Shown: piece after piece, positions 53,158 to 63,736 of the stretch
How positions within the stretch are numbered: the first letter of the stretch is position 1
Layout of the letters: every line of letters begins with the position of its first letter
Assembly (NCBI RefSeq): GCF_018219455.1
Contig: NZ_CP056122.1
Location: forward strand, 868,001 to 932,000
Source: Moritella sp. 5
GTDB lineage: Bacteria > Pseudomonadota > Gammaproteobacteria > Enterobacterales > Moritellaceae
DNA length: 64,000 bases
Reading direction: 5' to 3'
Notes under the pieces: generated by a model
Databases searched by the model: none
Seen by the model: the letters and a program-made list of their open reading frames with translations, nothing else
Told to the model about the DNA's origin: nothing
Position numbers and translations under genes: made by a program

Positions 53158-54105
53158 TTAGAATAAGTCAGCAATCATCGCTTCTAGTTTGTTTTGGTCA
53201 ATAGCGAAGTTACGGATACCTTCAGCTAGTTTTTCAACTGCCATTGGGTCTTGGCTGTGATCCCAACGGAATGCTGCTTCAGTTAGCTTCGCTTTTGGTG
53301 CGACTTGTTCAACTTCTGAGAATAGAGCTTGTGTTACAGGCTCTGAAGAGTTTTGTAGTTCTTCTAATAGCTGTGGTGCAATTGTTAGACGATCACAACC
53401 AGCAAGGGCTAGGATCTCACCTGTGTTACGGAAGCTTGCGCCCATAACAACCGTGTTATAACCCGATGCTTTGTAGTAGTTGTAAATAGTGCTTACCGAG
53501 ATAACACCTGGATCGTTAGCGCCTTCATATGTTTCGCCCGTTTTCGCTTTGTGCCAATCCATGATACGGCCAACGAAAGGAGAGATTAGGAATACGCCTG
53601 CTTCAGCACATGCTTGCGCTTGTGCGAAAGAGAATAGTAATGTTAAGTTACAGTTGATGCCCATTGCTTCAAGTTGTTCTGCTGCGCGGATACCTTCCCA
53701 AGTCGACGCTAATTTGATCAGGATGTTTTCTTTTTCAATACCGACTGCTTTATATAATTCGATCAGTAATAACGCTTGTTTCACACTTGCTTCAGTGTCA
53801 TAAGAAAGGCGCGCGTCAACTTCTGTCGAGATACGACCTGGAATTGTCGTTAAGATCTCTTTACCAATTAATACAGCAAGTTTGTCACATGCAAGCGCTA
53901 CTTGTGTTTCTGGCGTTGCATTTTCTTTAGCGTAAGCAATTGCTTGTGCTACTAATGGTTGATAAGCCGGTAATGCAGCTGCTTTTAAGATAAGTGATGG
54001 ATTTGTCGTCGCATCTTGAGGCTGGTATAATTTAATTGCGTCCACATCGCCTGTATCTGCAACAATAGTGGTTAATTTACTTAGCTGTTCTAACTGGTTA
54101 CTCAT
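53158..54105 (-). CDS. tal: Transaldolase
   Basis: Moves a dihydroxyacetone unit between sedoheptulose 7-phosphate and glyceraldehyde 3-phosphate. 315 residues (E. coli TalB 317). Seen: [13 protein letters not shown] with the active-site Asp near 17-30, the Schiff-base Lys in [12 protein letters not shown] near residue 130, and [12 protein letters not shown]. It complements the transketolase at 3.6 kb in the same pathway and yields erythrose 4-phosphate, substrate of the divergently placed aroF. Confidence 0.96.
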   Translation of the reverse strand: MSNQLEQLSKLTTIVADTGDVDAIKLYQPQDATTNPSLILKAAALPAYQPLVAQAIAYAKENATPETQVALACDKLAVLIGKEILTTIPGRISTEVDARLSYDTEASVKQALLLIELYKAVGIEKENILIKLASTWEGIRAAEQLEAMGINCNLTLLFSFAQAQACAEAGVFLISPFVGRIMDWHKAKTGETYEGANDPGVISVSTIYNYYKASGYNTVVMGASFRNTGEILALAGCDRLTIAPQLLEELQNSSEPVTQALFSEVEQVAPKAKLTEAAFRWDHSQDPMAVEKLAEGIRNFAIDQNKLEAMIADLF

Positions 54106-54391
54106 TATTTTATTTCCACAATTATATTATTGATCGGTGTAAGGGCTTACGTCACTATCATTAATATTGATTATAATGTCAATACTATAAAACTAGACTG
54201 CTGCAAACCTGACTGCTTGCGAATCTTAGCTTTAATGAAATAGCGGTAATTTCTGAGTTGTATCTTAGCATAACTTTCATTCGAAAGTATGTAGGCTTTC
54301 ATCACGTTTTTTATACAAAAATATTACTTGCAATCACATTCTGCTACGGTATGTTATTTGTATATAATAAATAGGATATATGAGCAACGTA

Positions 54392-55459
54392 ATGGAAAAA
54401 GACACTTTAAATAATGTGCATATTTGTTCTGAACAAGTATTGATGACACCTTCCGAGTTAAAAGTTAAATTACCTATTTCGAATCATGCCCTTGGCTATA
54501 TACAAACGGCCCGTGAAACGATTGTTAATATTATCGCTGGTAAAGATAAACGTTTACTCGTGGTGTGTGGTCCTTGCTCAATTCATGATGATAAAGCCGC
54601 GTTAGAATATGCTCACAAATTAAAAGCTCTGCATGACGAATTAGGCGATCAGCTGTATATCGTGATGCGGGTGTACTTTGAAAAACCACGTACAACAGTT
54701 GGCTGGAAAGGCGCAATTAATGACCCACACATGGATGGTTCATTTGATGTTGAAACGGGTTTAATCAATGCGCGTAAATTATTAATTACGCTTGCTGAAA
54801 TGGAGATCCCAACAGCAACAGAAGCACTTGATCCGATTAGTCCACAATACCTTGCTGAGCTATTTTCTTGGTCTGCGATTGGTGCACGTACTACTGAGTC
54901 ACAAACTCACCGTGAAATGGCTTCAGGCCTTTCAATGCCTGTTGGTTTTAAAAATGGTACTGATGGCAGCTTATCAACCGCAATCAATGCGATGAAGTCG
55001 GCGTCACATTCACATCGTTTTATGGGTATTAATCAAGACGGTCAAGTTGCATTACTCCAAACTCAGGGGAATCCTGATGGTCACGTGATCTTACGTGGTG
55101 GTAAGCAACCAAATTATGACTCAGTTGCTGTTGCATTAGCAGAGCAAGACATGGTCAAAGCGGGTTTACGCCCAAGCTTGATGGTTGATTGCAGTCATGC
55201 TAACTCAAATAAAAACCACGAATTACAGCCATTAGTGGCTAAAAATGTGATTCACCAGATCCAAGAAGGCAATAAGTCGATTATCGGTGTCATGATTGAA
55301 AGTCACTTAAAGGGTGGTAACCAATCGTCAGAACAACCGATTGAAGATATGGTATACGGTGTCTCGGTGACGGATGCATGTATAGACTGGGATACGACAG
55401 ATACATTATTACGTGAAACAGCAATTGAATTAAGTGGCTGTTTAGCTAAAAGAACATAG
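54392..55459 (+). CDS. aroF: 3-deoxy-7-phosphoheptulonate synthase, AroF type
   Basis: DAHP synthase, first step of aromatic amino-acid synthesis from erythrose 4-phosphate and PEP. I start at ATG 54392 (MEKDTLNNVHICSEQVLMTP), which aligns with the E. coli AroF start MQKDALNNVHI; an ATG 12 nt earlier has AGGA only 3 nt before it. 355 residues (E. coli AroF 356). Seen: VVCGPCSIHD, RVYFEKPRTTVGWKG, SAIGARTTESQTHRE and DCSHANSNK. The tyrA gene follows 61 bp later. I found no clear TyrR box upstream. Confidence 0.95.
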   Translation: MEKDTLNNVHICSEQVLMTPSELKVKLPISNHALGYIQTARETIVNIIAGKDKRLLVVCGPCSIHDDKAALEYAHKLKALHDELGDQLYIVMRVYFEKPRTTVGWKGAINDPHMDGSFDVETGLINARKLLITLAEMEIPTATEALDPISPQYLAELFSWSAIGARTTESQTHREMASGLSMPVGFKNGTDGSLSTAINAMKSASHSHRFMGINQDGQVALLQTQGNPDGHVILRGGKQPNYDSVAVALAEQDMVKAGLRPSLMVDCSHANSNKNHELQPLVAKNVIHQIQEGNKSIIGVMIESHLKGGNQSSEQPIEDMVYGVSVTDACIDWDTTDTLLRETAIELSGCLAKRT

Positions 55460-55520
55460 TCTGTAGGTCGTACATATCTAAGTAAATAGTACGACAAGGA
55501 CGTCATGAGGTGCATGGTCA

Positions 55521-56654
55521 GTGGAACTAGATCCGTTAGGTAAGTTAAGAGATAAAATAGATGATGTTGACCAGCAGTTGGTCGACTTATTAGCGCAACG
55601 ATTAGCGTTAGTGGCTGAGGTCGGTGAAATAAAAAGTGAGCATGGCTTACCTATTTATGTACCTGAACGTGAAACCGCGATGTTGGGAAAACGACGTGAA
55701 GAAGCGGAAGAAAAAGGTGTGCCTGGAGATCTGATTGAAGATGTACTGCGTCGTGTTATGCGTGAGTCGTATGCATCTGAAAAAGACTCAGGTTTCAAAA
55801 CCGTAAAACCAGATTTGGGTCGTATTGTGGTTATCGGTGGTGCGGGTAAGTTGGGTATGCTGTTTGTGCGTATGTTCCGCCTGTCTGGTTATCAGGTTGA
55901 TATTCTTGAGCAAGGTGATTGGGATAATGCTGACACTTTATTTGCCAATGCAGGGCTTGTGGTTGTCTCGGTACCCATTAATCTAACTGAAACTATTATT
56001 GCGAAGTTAGGCCGTTTACCCCCAAATTGTGTATTGGCTGATCTCACCAGTATTAAGAATAAGCCGTTGCAATCGATGCTGAATGCGCACGAAGGCCCTG
56101 TTGTCGGTTTACATCCGATGTTTGGCCCTGATGTTGGTAATTTGGCGAAGCAAGTTATTGTGTGTTGTGATGGCCGTGGTAAAGAGCAATACCAGTGGCT
56201 GTTAGAGCAAATGCAGATCTGGGGTGCGCGTATTTATGATGTTGATTCTAAGCAACATGATGAAGCGATGACTTTGATCCAAGCCTTACGTCACTTTACA
56301 ACGTTTGTATATGGCGCACATTTGGCAGAAGAAAATCCAGATTTACAGCAATTACTGGACCTGAGTTCGCCAATTTATCGTTTAGAATTAGCTATGGTGG
56401 GGCGTCTGTTTGCACAGGACCCAACGTTATATGCAGACATTATTTTAGCGTCAGAGAATAATGTGGCGATGATCCGCCGTTATGCAGAGCGTTTCATGCA
56501 AGCTGCCGAGATGTTAGAGCGTAACGATAAAGAGGGCTTCATCCGTTCGTTCGAAATGGTATCAGATTGGTTTGGTGATTATTCAACGCAATTCTTGCAA
56601 GAAAGCCGCAACCTATTGTTACAAGCAAATGATAATCGCCAGTTCTTTGGGTAG
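55521..56654 (+). CDS. tyrA: Bifunctional chorismate mutase / prephenate dehydrogenase
   Basis: Two steps of tyrosine synthesis in one protein. 377 residues (E. coli 373), GTG start. The N-terminal chorismate mutase helix ([19 protein letters not shown], about 10-28) is followed by the NAD-binding [18 protein letters not shown] near 102-119 and dehydrogenase motifs LHPMFGPDV and [14 protein letters not shown]. Operon with aroF; convergent with pheA. Tyrosine probably feeds back on both AroF and TyrA, as in E. coli. Confidence 0.96.
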   Translation: MELDPLGKLRDKIDDVDQQLVDLLAQRLALVAEVGEIKSEHGLPIYVPERETAMLGKRREEAEEKGVPGDLIEDVLRRVMRESYASEKDSGFKTVKPDLGRIVVIGGAGKLGMLFVRMFRLSGYQVDILEQGDWDNADTLFANAGLVVVSVPINLTETIIAKLGRLPPNCVLADLTSIKNKPLQSMLNAHEGPVVGLHPMFGPDVGNLAKQVIVCCDGRGKEQYQWLLEQMQIWGARIYDVDSKQHDEAMTLIQALRHFTTFVYGAHLAEENPDLQQLLDLSSPIYRLELAMVGRLFAQDPTLYADIILASENNVAMIRRYAERFMQAAEMLERNDKEGFIRSFEMVSDWFGDYSTQFLQESRNLLLQANDNRQFFG

Positions 56655-56695
56655 ATAATGACGCAATAGTCTAATTAATATTTTTGAAGGCAAAT

Positions 56696-56725
56696 AAAAA
56701 GAGCATCTCGATGATGCTCTTTTTT
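56696..56725. terminator. Bidirectional terminator (tyrA / pheA)
   Basis: Arms AAAAAGAGCATC and GATGCTCTTTTT around TCGAT, between two convergent aromatic amino-acid genes. Confidence 0.9.
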
Positions 56726-56791
56726 ATGTGTCATTTAATGTATTTAAACTACAATCGTGCACTTATAAATGACATTAATGAACTGATATAA

Positions 56792-57958
56792 TTATAGTAG
56801 TTCTTCAGGTACATCTGTAGCGGTAACATCTTCACTCGGATAACAACCTAATACTTTTAGTTGGTTGGTAATACGGGTAAGTTGTTTAATTACATTTTGC
56901 ATTTTTTCGGATTGTAAATTAGCTACGACATCAATATAGAACATTTCCTCCCAAGGGTTACCTTGGATAGGGCGTGATTCTAATTTCGTCATATTGACGT
57001 TTTGTTCGCGTAATACTAACAAGGCTTCTACTAAGCAACCCGCTTGTTGGCCTGTAGACATTGTGAAGGTGGTTTTTGCTGGTATTTGTACCGCCACATC
57101 AACGGGCTTGCGTGCCACAACAATAAAGCGGCTGTAGTTTTCAGTTTGATTTGCTAAACCGGTGCGAATAGGTTGTAAACCGTACAGCTCACCACCGGTA
57201 ATACTGCCAATTGCAGCGATATTTTCGCTGTTAAGCTCTTTTACTTTTGCCATTGCTGCTGATGAGCTGTCCACAAATTCAATTTTAATGTGTGGGTGTG
57301 CACTTAAAAACAATGAACACTGCGCAAACGGTTGTGGATGGGCATAGATGGTTTCAATTTTTGACAAATCAGTATCACAAGTAGTGATTAAACTGTGTTC
57401 AATTGGCTGTGTTAGTTCACCAACAATCGATAGCGTTGTGTGTTGCAATAGATCGTAAACATCATTAATGCTGCCTGAAGAGGTATTTTCAATCGGTAGC
57501 ATGCCGTAGTCAGCTTGACCTTTTTCTACAGCTGTGATGATTTGTTGGAATGTCGGGAAGCCTAATTCTACTAAGCGGTCATCTTGACGCGCAAAGTATT
57601 TTTTACACGCGAGGTTTGAATAAGAGCCTTTGTCACCTAGAAAAGCAACGCGTGCGACTGATACCGCGGCATTTGGATTTTTAATTTCTTGTAAAAAAGC
57701 TTGCTGTAATAGTACTGAATCTTCAAGAACTGTATGGTAAATGTTCATGATGTAATTGCTATCTAGACCAAGTTCACGACCTTGATTAATTAAACGCACT
57801 AGTAGTTGTTGCTCACGATCTTGATCGCGTACTGGTTTGCTCGTCGATTGCTTGCTTTTTGCCACTTCAATGGCTAATTCTCTGCGTTCGGATAATAGTT
57901 TTAATAAATTATTATCAAGCGTGGTAATGCGAGTTCTAATATCGTTGAGGTCTGCCAT
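56792..57958 (-). CDS. pheA: Bifunctional chorismate mutase / prephenate dehydratase
   Basis: Two steps of phenylalanine synthesis. 388 residues (E. coli 386). Chorismate mutase helix (LNDIRTRITTLDNNLLKLLSER), dehydratase TRN-type region (YGMLPIENTSSGSINDVYDLL), and a C-terminal ACT domain with GCLVEAL and ESRPIQG, the Phe-binding motifs (GALV and ESRP in E. coli). Between raiA and pheA lies a promoter-like sequence, but no leader peptide rich in Phe codons was found, so attenuation of the pheL type seems absent. Confidence 0.96.
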   Translation of the reverse strand: MADLNDIRTRITTLDNNLLKLLSERRELAIEVAKSKQSTSKPVRDQDREQQLLVRLINQGRELGLDSNYIMNIYHTVLEDSVLLQQAFLQEIKNPNAAVSVARVAFLGDKGSYSNLACKKYFARQDDRLVELGFPTFQQIITAVEKGQADYGMLPIENTSSGSINDVYDLLQHTTLSIVGELTQPIEHSLITTCDTDLSKIETIYAHPQPFAQCSLFLSAHPHIKIEFVDSSSAAMAKVKELNSENIAAIGSITGGELYGLQPIRTGLANQTENYSRFIVVARKPVDVAVQIPAKTTFTMSTGQQAGCLVEALLVLREQNVNMTKLESRPIQGNPWEEMFYIDVVANLQSEKMQNVIKQLTRITNQLKVLGCYPSEDVTATDVPEELL

Positions 57959-58039
57959 GAAATAGGATCCTTGTGCGTACTCTATAAGGTTATTTGGATA
58001 TATGTCTAATAGTGCACATTTATTTATAATTGATTGCTT

Positions 58040-58068
58040 AATTTATTTATCTAGCGGGGCAAAGTCAA
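58040..58068 (-). promoter_or_regulatory. Candidate sigma-70 promoter of pheA
   Basis: On the minus strand, TTGACT (58063-58068) and TAAATT (58040-58045) are separated by exactly 17 bp, about 80 bp before the pheA start and just past the raiA terminator. Confidence 0.6.
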
Positions 58069-58093
58069 GGTGTCTGGAGCAAACTACAGAAAT

Positions 58094-58124
58094 AAAAAAG
58101 CGCAGTCTTATGCTGCGCTTTTTT
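58094..58124. terminator. Terminator of raiA
   Basis: Arms AAAAAAGCGCAG and CTGCGCTTTTTT around 7 nt. It lies between raiA and pheA. Unlike the E. coli pheA attenuator, no Phe-rich leader precedes it, so I read it as the raiA terminator. Confidence 0.8.
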
Positions 58125-58170
58125 GTTGTTCCTCTAATAAAGAGAGAATCAGGAAATTTTAGTCTTCGTG

Positions 58171-58557
58171 TTAATATTCTGCGAGCTCTAATTCATCGTC
58201 AGAAATTTTTTCAACAGGGAGTTCTTCACCACTAATTACACCTGCGCGACACTGCTCTTTACCGCTTTTATGCGCGGAGTGTTTCTCGCTGTATTTATTT
58301 AATTGACGCTCTAGCTTTTGGCCTAAAATCGTAATAGCAGCGTAAAGATCTTCTCCTTCAGAAACTGCGAGTAATTGGCCTTGAGGAAGATGAATGCTAG
58401 CCTCAATTTTTTTAACGTTATTCTTGTCTTTCGTAATCGTTACGTGCGGATTAATCATTGGAATATTGAAGCGTTCTAACTTCGCATATTTCATCGCAAG
58501 TTTTTCTTGCATAGGAGCCGTAACTTTAATTTCTTTACTGGTTATTTCAAATGTCAT
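58171..58557 (-). CDS. raiA: Ribosome-associated translation inhibitor RaiA (HPF family)
   Basis: Binds the 30S decoding region in stationary phase or cold and blocks translation. 128 residues from ATG 58557, which has AAGGAG 6 nt upstream; the ATG at 58563 directly abuts that site and cannot use it. Seen: the N-terminal FEITSKEIKVTAPMQEKLAMK strand-helix (in parts: FEITSKEIKV, MQEKLAMKYAKLER), NPHVTITKD, and AAITILGQKLERQLNKY. The acidic tail is longer than in E. coli. Upstream of pheA, as in E. coli. Confidence 0.93.
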   Translation of the reverse strand: MTFEITSKEIKVTAPMQEKLAMKYAKLERFNIPMINPHVTITKDKNNVKKIEASIHLPQGQLLAVSEGEDLYAAITILGQKLERQLNKYSEKHSAHKSGKEQCRAGVISGEELPVEKISDDELELAEY

Positions 58558-58791
58558 AGACATCTCCTTGTGTAATACCCTTAAATTGGTTCAACTTCAG
58601 AATACGACTTTCAGGTTTAAATAAAGTGATCTGGATCACATTTAATAATTTAGTTTTTGAAAGCCCTTAAAAATGTGACGTATTAAGCATTTATAAGCAT
58701 TTATGTTAAATTCGTTGTCTTCTACTTCATGCTTAGGCATTATGCCTAGTCCTATTGACAATAAAATTAAATAATTACTGATATCAATATT

Positions 58792-60657
58792 ATGATTAAT
58801 AAATGTAATATGACGACTTTAAGTGATGAGCTTGTTGCAGATGCTACACACCTTGACCATGTGTTATTACAGTTAAGTGTCATAGATTGGTGTGGTCACG
58901 ATGAGTTTATTTTATTTGTCGATAAGCTTGTTAATGAAACTCAAAAAACATTAAATATTGTCGATGTAAACATCCATTTATTTACGGACGTTTTTACTGG
59001 CGTGATGCTATTATTACCACGCCATATATCAATACTAGATCTTGATACAGGATTCAGTATCGCTGAGGCTTTACAACTTAATAACGGTTTAATAGTTACC
59101 CAACCAATTGATAATAAAAGTAATGAGTTTAGTTTTATTAATTTGGTTTCCCCCTTGTTTAAAGGCGATAAATTAATTGGTACAATTAATTTTAAAGGCT
59201 TGCAAGTACGCGATAGTACGTCAACCTTAATCACCTCTTTTTGTCAATCTGTTGCTATTTTAGTACAGCGTAATCTACGGTTAATGGATAACGAATTACA
59301 GTGTGCATTATCGGTAGAAACAGCGAGTCAATCGCAACTACAATTCCACAGTCTAGCCTTTTTTGATGCGCTAACAGGATTAGCTAATCGTCGCTTACTT
59401 AATCAAAAAATTGATACGCATTATGAAGCAGCAATCAATAATCAGGTCATTGGTGCATTATTATTTATTGATTTGGATTATTTCAAAGCTATTAATGATT
59501 CGCTAGGTCATGCCGTCGGAGATGAAATATTAGTCGAAGTTGCTCAGCGATTAAGAGAAATACAACGAGATCAAGATTTAATTTCTCGCTTAGGAGGGGA
59601 TGAGTTTGTCATCTTGTTACCTGATTTGTCTGAAAATCCAATGCATGCCGAACAACACGCCAATCTATTCGCTGAACAATTAATCGAGCGCATTTCCCAG
59701 CCTTATTTATATAAGGGGCAAGCTTTGTATATCGGAGCCAGTATTGGTGTAACGTTATTTCCAAGTAAAGACCAAGAAACGGCTGATTTGTTAAAGCAAG
59801 CGGATACGGCCATGTATCAAGCTAAATCAAATGGCCGAAAAAAAGTCACTTTCTTTGATGTGAAAATGCAACGTAAAGCAGATAAGCGTTTGTATATTTA
59901 CAATTGCCTGAAAAGTGCAATTGCTAAGAATGAATTGTTTTTGCATTACCAACCGCAACATATGGTGCAAAGTGGCGAGATTATTGGTGTTGAAGCGTTA
60001 GTGCGTTGGCATTTAGGCGGCAAACAACAAATATCTCCTGCCGAATTTATTCCGATTGCCGAGGAAACCGATCTTATTATTGATATCGGTATATGGGTAC
60101 TACAGGCCGCGTGCGGTCAATTTGTTGAATGGCAATTACAAGGCGTTAATGTACCGCAATTATCTGTGAACGTGAGCACCCGACAATTTCATGATAATAA
60201 CTTTGTTGATTCAGTATTGATGGTATTGGATGAGACTGGTATGGATCCGATGCAACTCAACTTAGAGATCACCGAGTCTGTGGTTATTGAGCATGCAGAA
60301 GACGCTATCCGTAAAATGACCGACTTGAAAAATATTGGCGTGAGCTTTGCTGTGGATGATTTTGGTGTGGGTTATTCGTCGTTAAGTTACTTAAAACGTT
60401 TGCCAGCGAATGAGCTGAAAATTGATCGCTCATTTATTCAAGGTATACCTTATAACGTGTCCGACATGGCGATTGTGGAAGCAGTATTGGCAATGGCAAA
60501 ACACATGGGTTTTAATGTGACAGCTGAAGGGGTTGAAAGCCGCCAGCAGCTTGAATTTTTACAAGGCCAGCAATGCAGTTTTTACCAAGGTTTTTATGCG
60601 AGTAAGCCACTCACAGGCGAAAACCTCGCGCTTTATGTTCGACGCCTGCAAGGATAG
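58792..60657 (+). CDS. GGDEF-EAL domain protein with N-terminal GAF-like sensor
   Basis: 621 residues. About 1-170 looks like a GAF-type sensor (no membrane segment). GGDEF is at 268-272 (RLGGDEFVILL) with the preceding FFDALTGLANRRLLNQ, so the cyclase site looks intact. The EAL motif near 400 (IGVEALVRWHL) is followed by LNLEITESVV, DDFGVGYSSLSYL and the catalytic-looking ELKIDRSFI, so phosphodiesterase activity also appears possible. Which activity dominates cannot be read from the sequence. Single gene between raiA and yejA. Confidence 0.92.
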   Translation: MINKCNMTTLSDELVADATHLDHVLLQLSVIDWCGHDEFILFVDKLVNETQKTLNIVDVNIHLFTDVFTGVMLLLPRHISILDLDTGFSIAEALQLNNGLIVTQPIDNKSNEFSFINLVSPLFKGDKLIGTINFKGLQVRDSTSTLITSFCQSVAILVQRNLRLMDNELQCALSVETASQSQLQFHSLAFFDALTGLANRRLLNQKIDTHYEAAINNQVIGALLFIDLDYFKAINDSLGHAVGDEILVEVAQRLREIQRDQDLISRLGGDEFVILLPDLSENPMHAEQHANLFAEQLIERISQPYLYKGQALYIGASIGVTLFPSKDQETADLLKQADTAMYQAKSNGRKKVTFFDVKMQRKADKRLYIYNCLKSAIAKNELFLHYQPQHMVQSGEIIGVEALVRWHLGGKQQISPAEFIPIAEETDLIIDIGIWVLQAACGQFVEWQLQGVNVPQLSVNVSTRQFHDNNFVDSVLMVLDETGMDPMQLNLEITESVVIEHAEDAIRKMTDLKNIGVSFAVDDFGVGYSSLSYLKRLPANELKIDRSFIQGIPYNVSDMAIVEAVLAMAKHMGFNVTAEGVESRQQLEFLQGQQCSFYQGFYASKPLTGENLALYVRRLQG

Positions 60658-60825
60658 CTTGGTGTCATTTACAACGTGTAGGTTATAACCCTAATGTAAT
60701 AAATATGGATATAAGGTGAACATTTTTGTCTCTTTCGCATCTATATCCTTGTTAGTTACAGTTAAATGCTATTATTTTAGTAAGTAAATTGAATGACTAC
60801 TTTTATCGGGCAAAGGGATCTAGCC

Positions 60826-62640
60826 ATGAATAAATCGTTTAGTGCTGCATTATTATTTCTTATCTTTTCATTATCGACTCAAGCCGCTACCGCTGTTACG
60901 ATCGCGGCTCTACGCTCTTCAATTGCAATGCATGGCGAGCCTGCTTACGGTAAAGACTTTACCCATTTCGATTATGTTAACTTAACGGCGCCGCGCGAAG
61001 GTACGTTACGACGTGCTGCTATGGGCAGTTTTGATAACTTTAATGGTTATATCGTTAAAGGCGTCTCGGGGAGTGGTACCGGATACTTATTTGATACCTT
61101 GATGCAGCAAAGTAGCGATGAAGCATTTACTTTATATGGTCTGGTGGCTGAATACATAGAAGTGCCAGAGGATCGTAGTTGGGTTCGTTTTCATTTAAAT
61201 CCCAAGGCTCGATTTTCTGATGGGTCTGAGTTAACCGCAGCGGATGTGAAATTTACCTTTGATATATTGATAGAGAAAGGTGTTCCGCAATTACGCGCGC
61301 AATACAAAGACGTCACCAGTGTTGAAATCGAAAGTAAATCCGTTATTAAATTTAATTTAAAAGACAACAAGAATAAAGGGTTAGCCTTAATATTGGCCAA
61401 ATTACCTGTGTTTTCTGAGAAAGACTGGCAAGGTAAAGATTTTGCGAAAGCGACATTTAATGTACCACTCGGTTCCGGGCCTTATACGGTGAAGGCATTT
61501 GATGCGGGTCGTAGTATTGAATACCTGCGTAATGATAATTATTGGGCGAAAGACTTACCCGTCAATCGCGGCCGTTATAACTTTAAACATATTATTTTTG
61601 ATTATTACAAAGATGGCAGTATTGCTTTTGAAGCATTTAAAGCCGGTGACGTTGATTTTAGAGCTGAGAATATCTCTAAACAATGGGCGACGGGTTATCA
61701 AGGTAAGCAATTTACTTCTGGTCACATTATCAAAGAAGAGATTCAACATCAGAACCCACAAGGTATGCAGGCATTTTGGTTTAATTTACGTAAAGACAAA
61801 TTTAAAGACCCAAATGTACGTAAAGCATTAGGCTTAATGTTTGATTTTGAATGGACGAATAGAACGTTATTTTATGGTGCGTATAAGCGCTCGGATAGTT
61901 TCTTTAGTAATTCAGAACTCGCAGCAGGCGGTATCCCTGAAGCGGACGAATTAGCTCTGCTTACGCCTTTTAAAGCACAATTACCTGCAGAGTTATTCAC
62001 CCAAGTTTATACACTCGATAAAACCAAAGGCGATGGCCGAATTCGTAAGCAACAACGCCAAGCGATTAGCTTGTTGAAGAAAGCGGGTTGGGCATTAAAA
62101 GCGGGTAAAATGGTGGATACTAACGGTAAACAATTAAGTTTGGAGTTTTTGGTTTATAGCCCATCATTTGAACGTATTATTCAGCCATTTCGTAAAAATT
62201 TACAACGTATCGGTGTCGCCTCTGAGATCCGTATTGTTGATGTGTCGCAGTATGTGAATCGGTTAAATAATTTTGATTTTGATATCTATACCTTGATACA
62301 AGCACAAAGCCTCTCTCCAGGTAATGAACAGCTAAGTATGTGGGGCAGCGAGTTTGCCAATGTACCTGGTACGCTCAATCGTATTGGCTTACAAGATCCG
62401 GTTGTCGATGCGTTGGTGGCTAAGGTGATTAATGCCGCAGACCGTGACAGTTTGATTACTGCGACGAAAGCGCTTGATCGGGTTTTATTGTGGAAAAATT
62501 TGGTGATCCCGCAATGGCACATTAGCAGTTACCGCGTAGCATATTGGCAGCAAATACAGCGTCCGACACAGTTACCTAAGTATGGTTTAGCCATTGATAG
62601 CTGGTGGCAAAAAGACAGCGCTAGCAGTAAAGGGTACTAG
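60826..62640 (+). CDS. yejA: ABC transporter oligopeptide-binding protein YejA
   Basis: Periplasmic binding protein of the YejABEF importer, which in E. coli carries peptides and microcin C. About 604 residues from ATG 60826 (GGGA 8 nt upstream), with signal peptide MNKSFSAALLFLIFSLSTQA. The SBP_bac_5 pattern is clear: an FTFDILIEKG segment, NPQGMQAFWFNLRKDKFKDP and DPNVRKALGLMFDF. Followed 4 bp later by yejB on the same strand. Confidence 0.93.
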   Translation: MNKSFSAALLFLIFSLSTQAATAVTIAALRSSIAMHGEPAYGKDFTHFDYVNLTAPREGTLRRAAMGSFDNFNGYIVKGVSGSGTGYLFDTLMQQSSDEAFTLYGLVAEYIEVPEDRSWVRFHLNPKARFSDGSELTAADVKFTFDILIEKGVPQLRAQYKDVTSVEIESKSVIKFNLKDNKNKGLALILAKLPVFSEKDWQGKDFAKATFNVPLGSGPYTVKAFDAGRSIEYLRNDNYWAKDLPVNRGRYNFKHIIFDYYKDGSIAFEAFKAGDVDFRAENISKQWATGYQGKQFTSGHIIKEEIQHQNPQGMQAFWFNLRKDKFKDPNVRKALGLMFDFEWTNRTLFYGAYKRSDSFFSNSELAAGGIPEADELALLTPFKAQLPAELFTQVYTLDKTKGDGRIRKQQRQAISLLKKAGWALKAGKMVDTNGKQLSLEFLVYSPSFERIIQPFRKNLQRIGVASEIRIVDVSQYVNRLNNFDFDIYTLIQAQSLSPGNEQLSMWGSEFANVPGTLNRIGLQDPVVDALVAKVINAADRDSLITATKALDRVLLWKNLVIPQWHISSYRVAYWQQIQRPTQLPKYGLAIDSWWQKDSASSKGY

Positions 62641-62644
62641 GTAA

Positions 62645-63736
62645 ATGTGGAGCTATATATTGCGTCGTTGTTTGTTAATGATCCCGACACTGTTGGGTAT
62701 TATCACTCTTAATTTTATTATCATCCAAGCAGCGCCGGGTGGGCCTGTTGAGCAGTCGTTAGCTAAATTACAAGGAATAGAATCGTCAGCAACCAGTCGT
62801 GTTGACGGTAATAGTCAGGGTGAAGTGAAAGTTAATTTAAATCATGACAGTGGTAACCAGTATCGTGGTGCACAAGGTATTGATCCTGAATATATAAAAG
62901 AGTTAGAACGGTTATATGGATTTGATAAGCCTTTGTATGAACGCTATTGGTTGATGCTTAAAAGTTATTTACGATTTGATTTTGGCGATAGTTTTTTTCG
63001 CGATAGCTCTGTTATTGATCTGGTATTGGATAAGTTACCTGTATCTATTTCATTAGGCTTGTGGACCACGATCTTGGTGTATCTTATTTCGATACCTTTG
63101 GGGATAAAGAAAGCCATCTCACACGGTTCATCATTTGACGTGTGGAGTTCGAGTGCTGTGGTGATTGGTTTTGCGATACCTAATTTTTTGTTTGCGTTAT
63201 TACTCATTGTGGTATTTGCGGGCGGCAGCTATTTTGATTGGTTCCCCTTACGTGGGCTCACTTCTGCTAACTTCGATGAATTAACGACCTTCGAGCAAAT
63301 TAAAGATTATTTCTGGCATTTAACCTTACCTATTGTGGCCTCAGTGATCAGCAGTTTTGCTACTTTAACCTTGCTGACCAAAAATACATTTTTAGATGAA
63401 ATTAATAAGCAATATGTGGTCACGGCGAGAGCCAAAGGATTGACCGAAAATCAGGTGTTATACGGACATGTATTTCGTAATGCCATGCTGTTAGTGATCG
63501 CGGGATTACCGGCTGCGCTTATCAGTATTTTCTTTACGGGTTCTTTGATGATTGAAATTATTTTCTCGTTAGATGGGCTTGGGTTATTGGGTTTTGAGTC
63601 GGTGATTAATCGCGATTATCCGGTGGTGTTTGGTACCTTGTATATTTTTACGCTAATGGGACTGATTATTAAGTTAATCAGTGATGTTACTTATATGTTG
63701 ATTGACCCACGAATTAATTTTGAGGCGCAATCATAA
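62645..63736 (+). CDS. yejB: ABC transporter permease YejB
   Basis: 363-residue inner membrane permease. Starts [20 protein letters not shown], with the usual N-terminal helix, and has a long periplasmic loop (about 35-95). The EAA-type coupling motif reads [20 protein letters not shown] near 258-277. The stop overlaps the yejE start (TAATG), so translation is coupled. Works with YejA, YejE and the ATPase YejF. Confidence 0.93.
   Translation: MWSYILRRCLLMIPTLLGIITLNFIIIQAAPGGPVEQSLAKLQGIESSATSRVDGNSQGEVKVNLNHDSGNQYRGAQGIDPEYIKELERLYGFDKPLYERYWLMLKSYLRFDFGDSFFRDSSVIDLVLDKLPVSISLGLWTTILVYLISIPLGIKKAISHGSSFDVWSSSAVVIGFAIPNFLFALLLIVVFAGGSYFDWFPLRGLTSANFDELTTFEQIKDYFWHLTLPIVASVISSFATLTLLTKNTFLDEINKQYVVTARAKGLTENQVLYGHVFRNAMLLVIAGLPAALISIFFTGSLMIEIIFSLDGLGLLGFESVINRDYPVVFGTLYIFTLMGLIIKLISDVTYMLIDPRINFEAQS

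Noticed and set aside
53489-53803. 104-codon frame antisense to transaldolase
   Set aside because: Runs inside a conserved gene on the other strand, with no ribosome site.
54106-54391. TyrR box before aroF
   Set aside because: Searched for TGTAAA-N6-TTTACA. The best candidate, TGTAAGGGCTTACG near 54139, has the wrong spacing.
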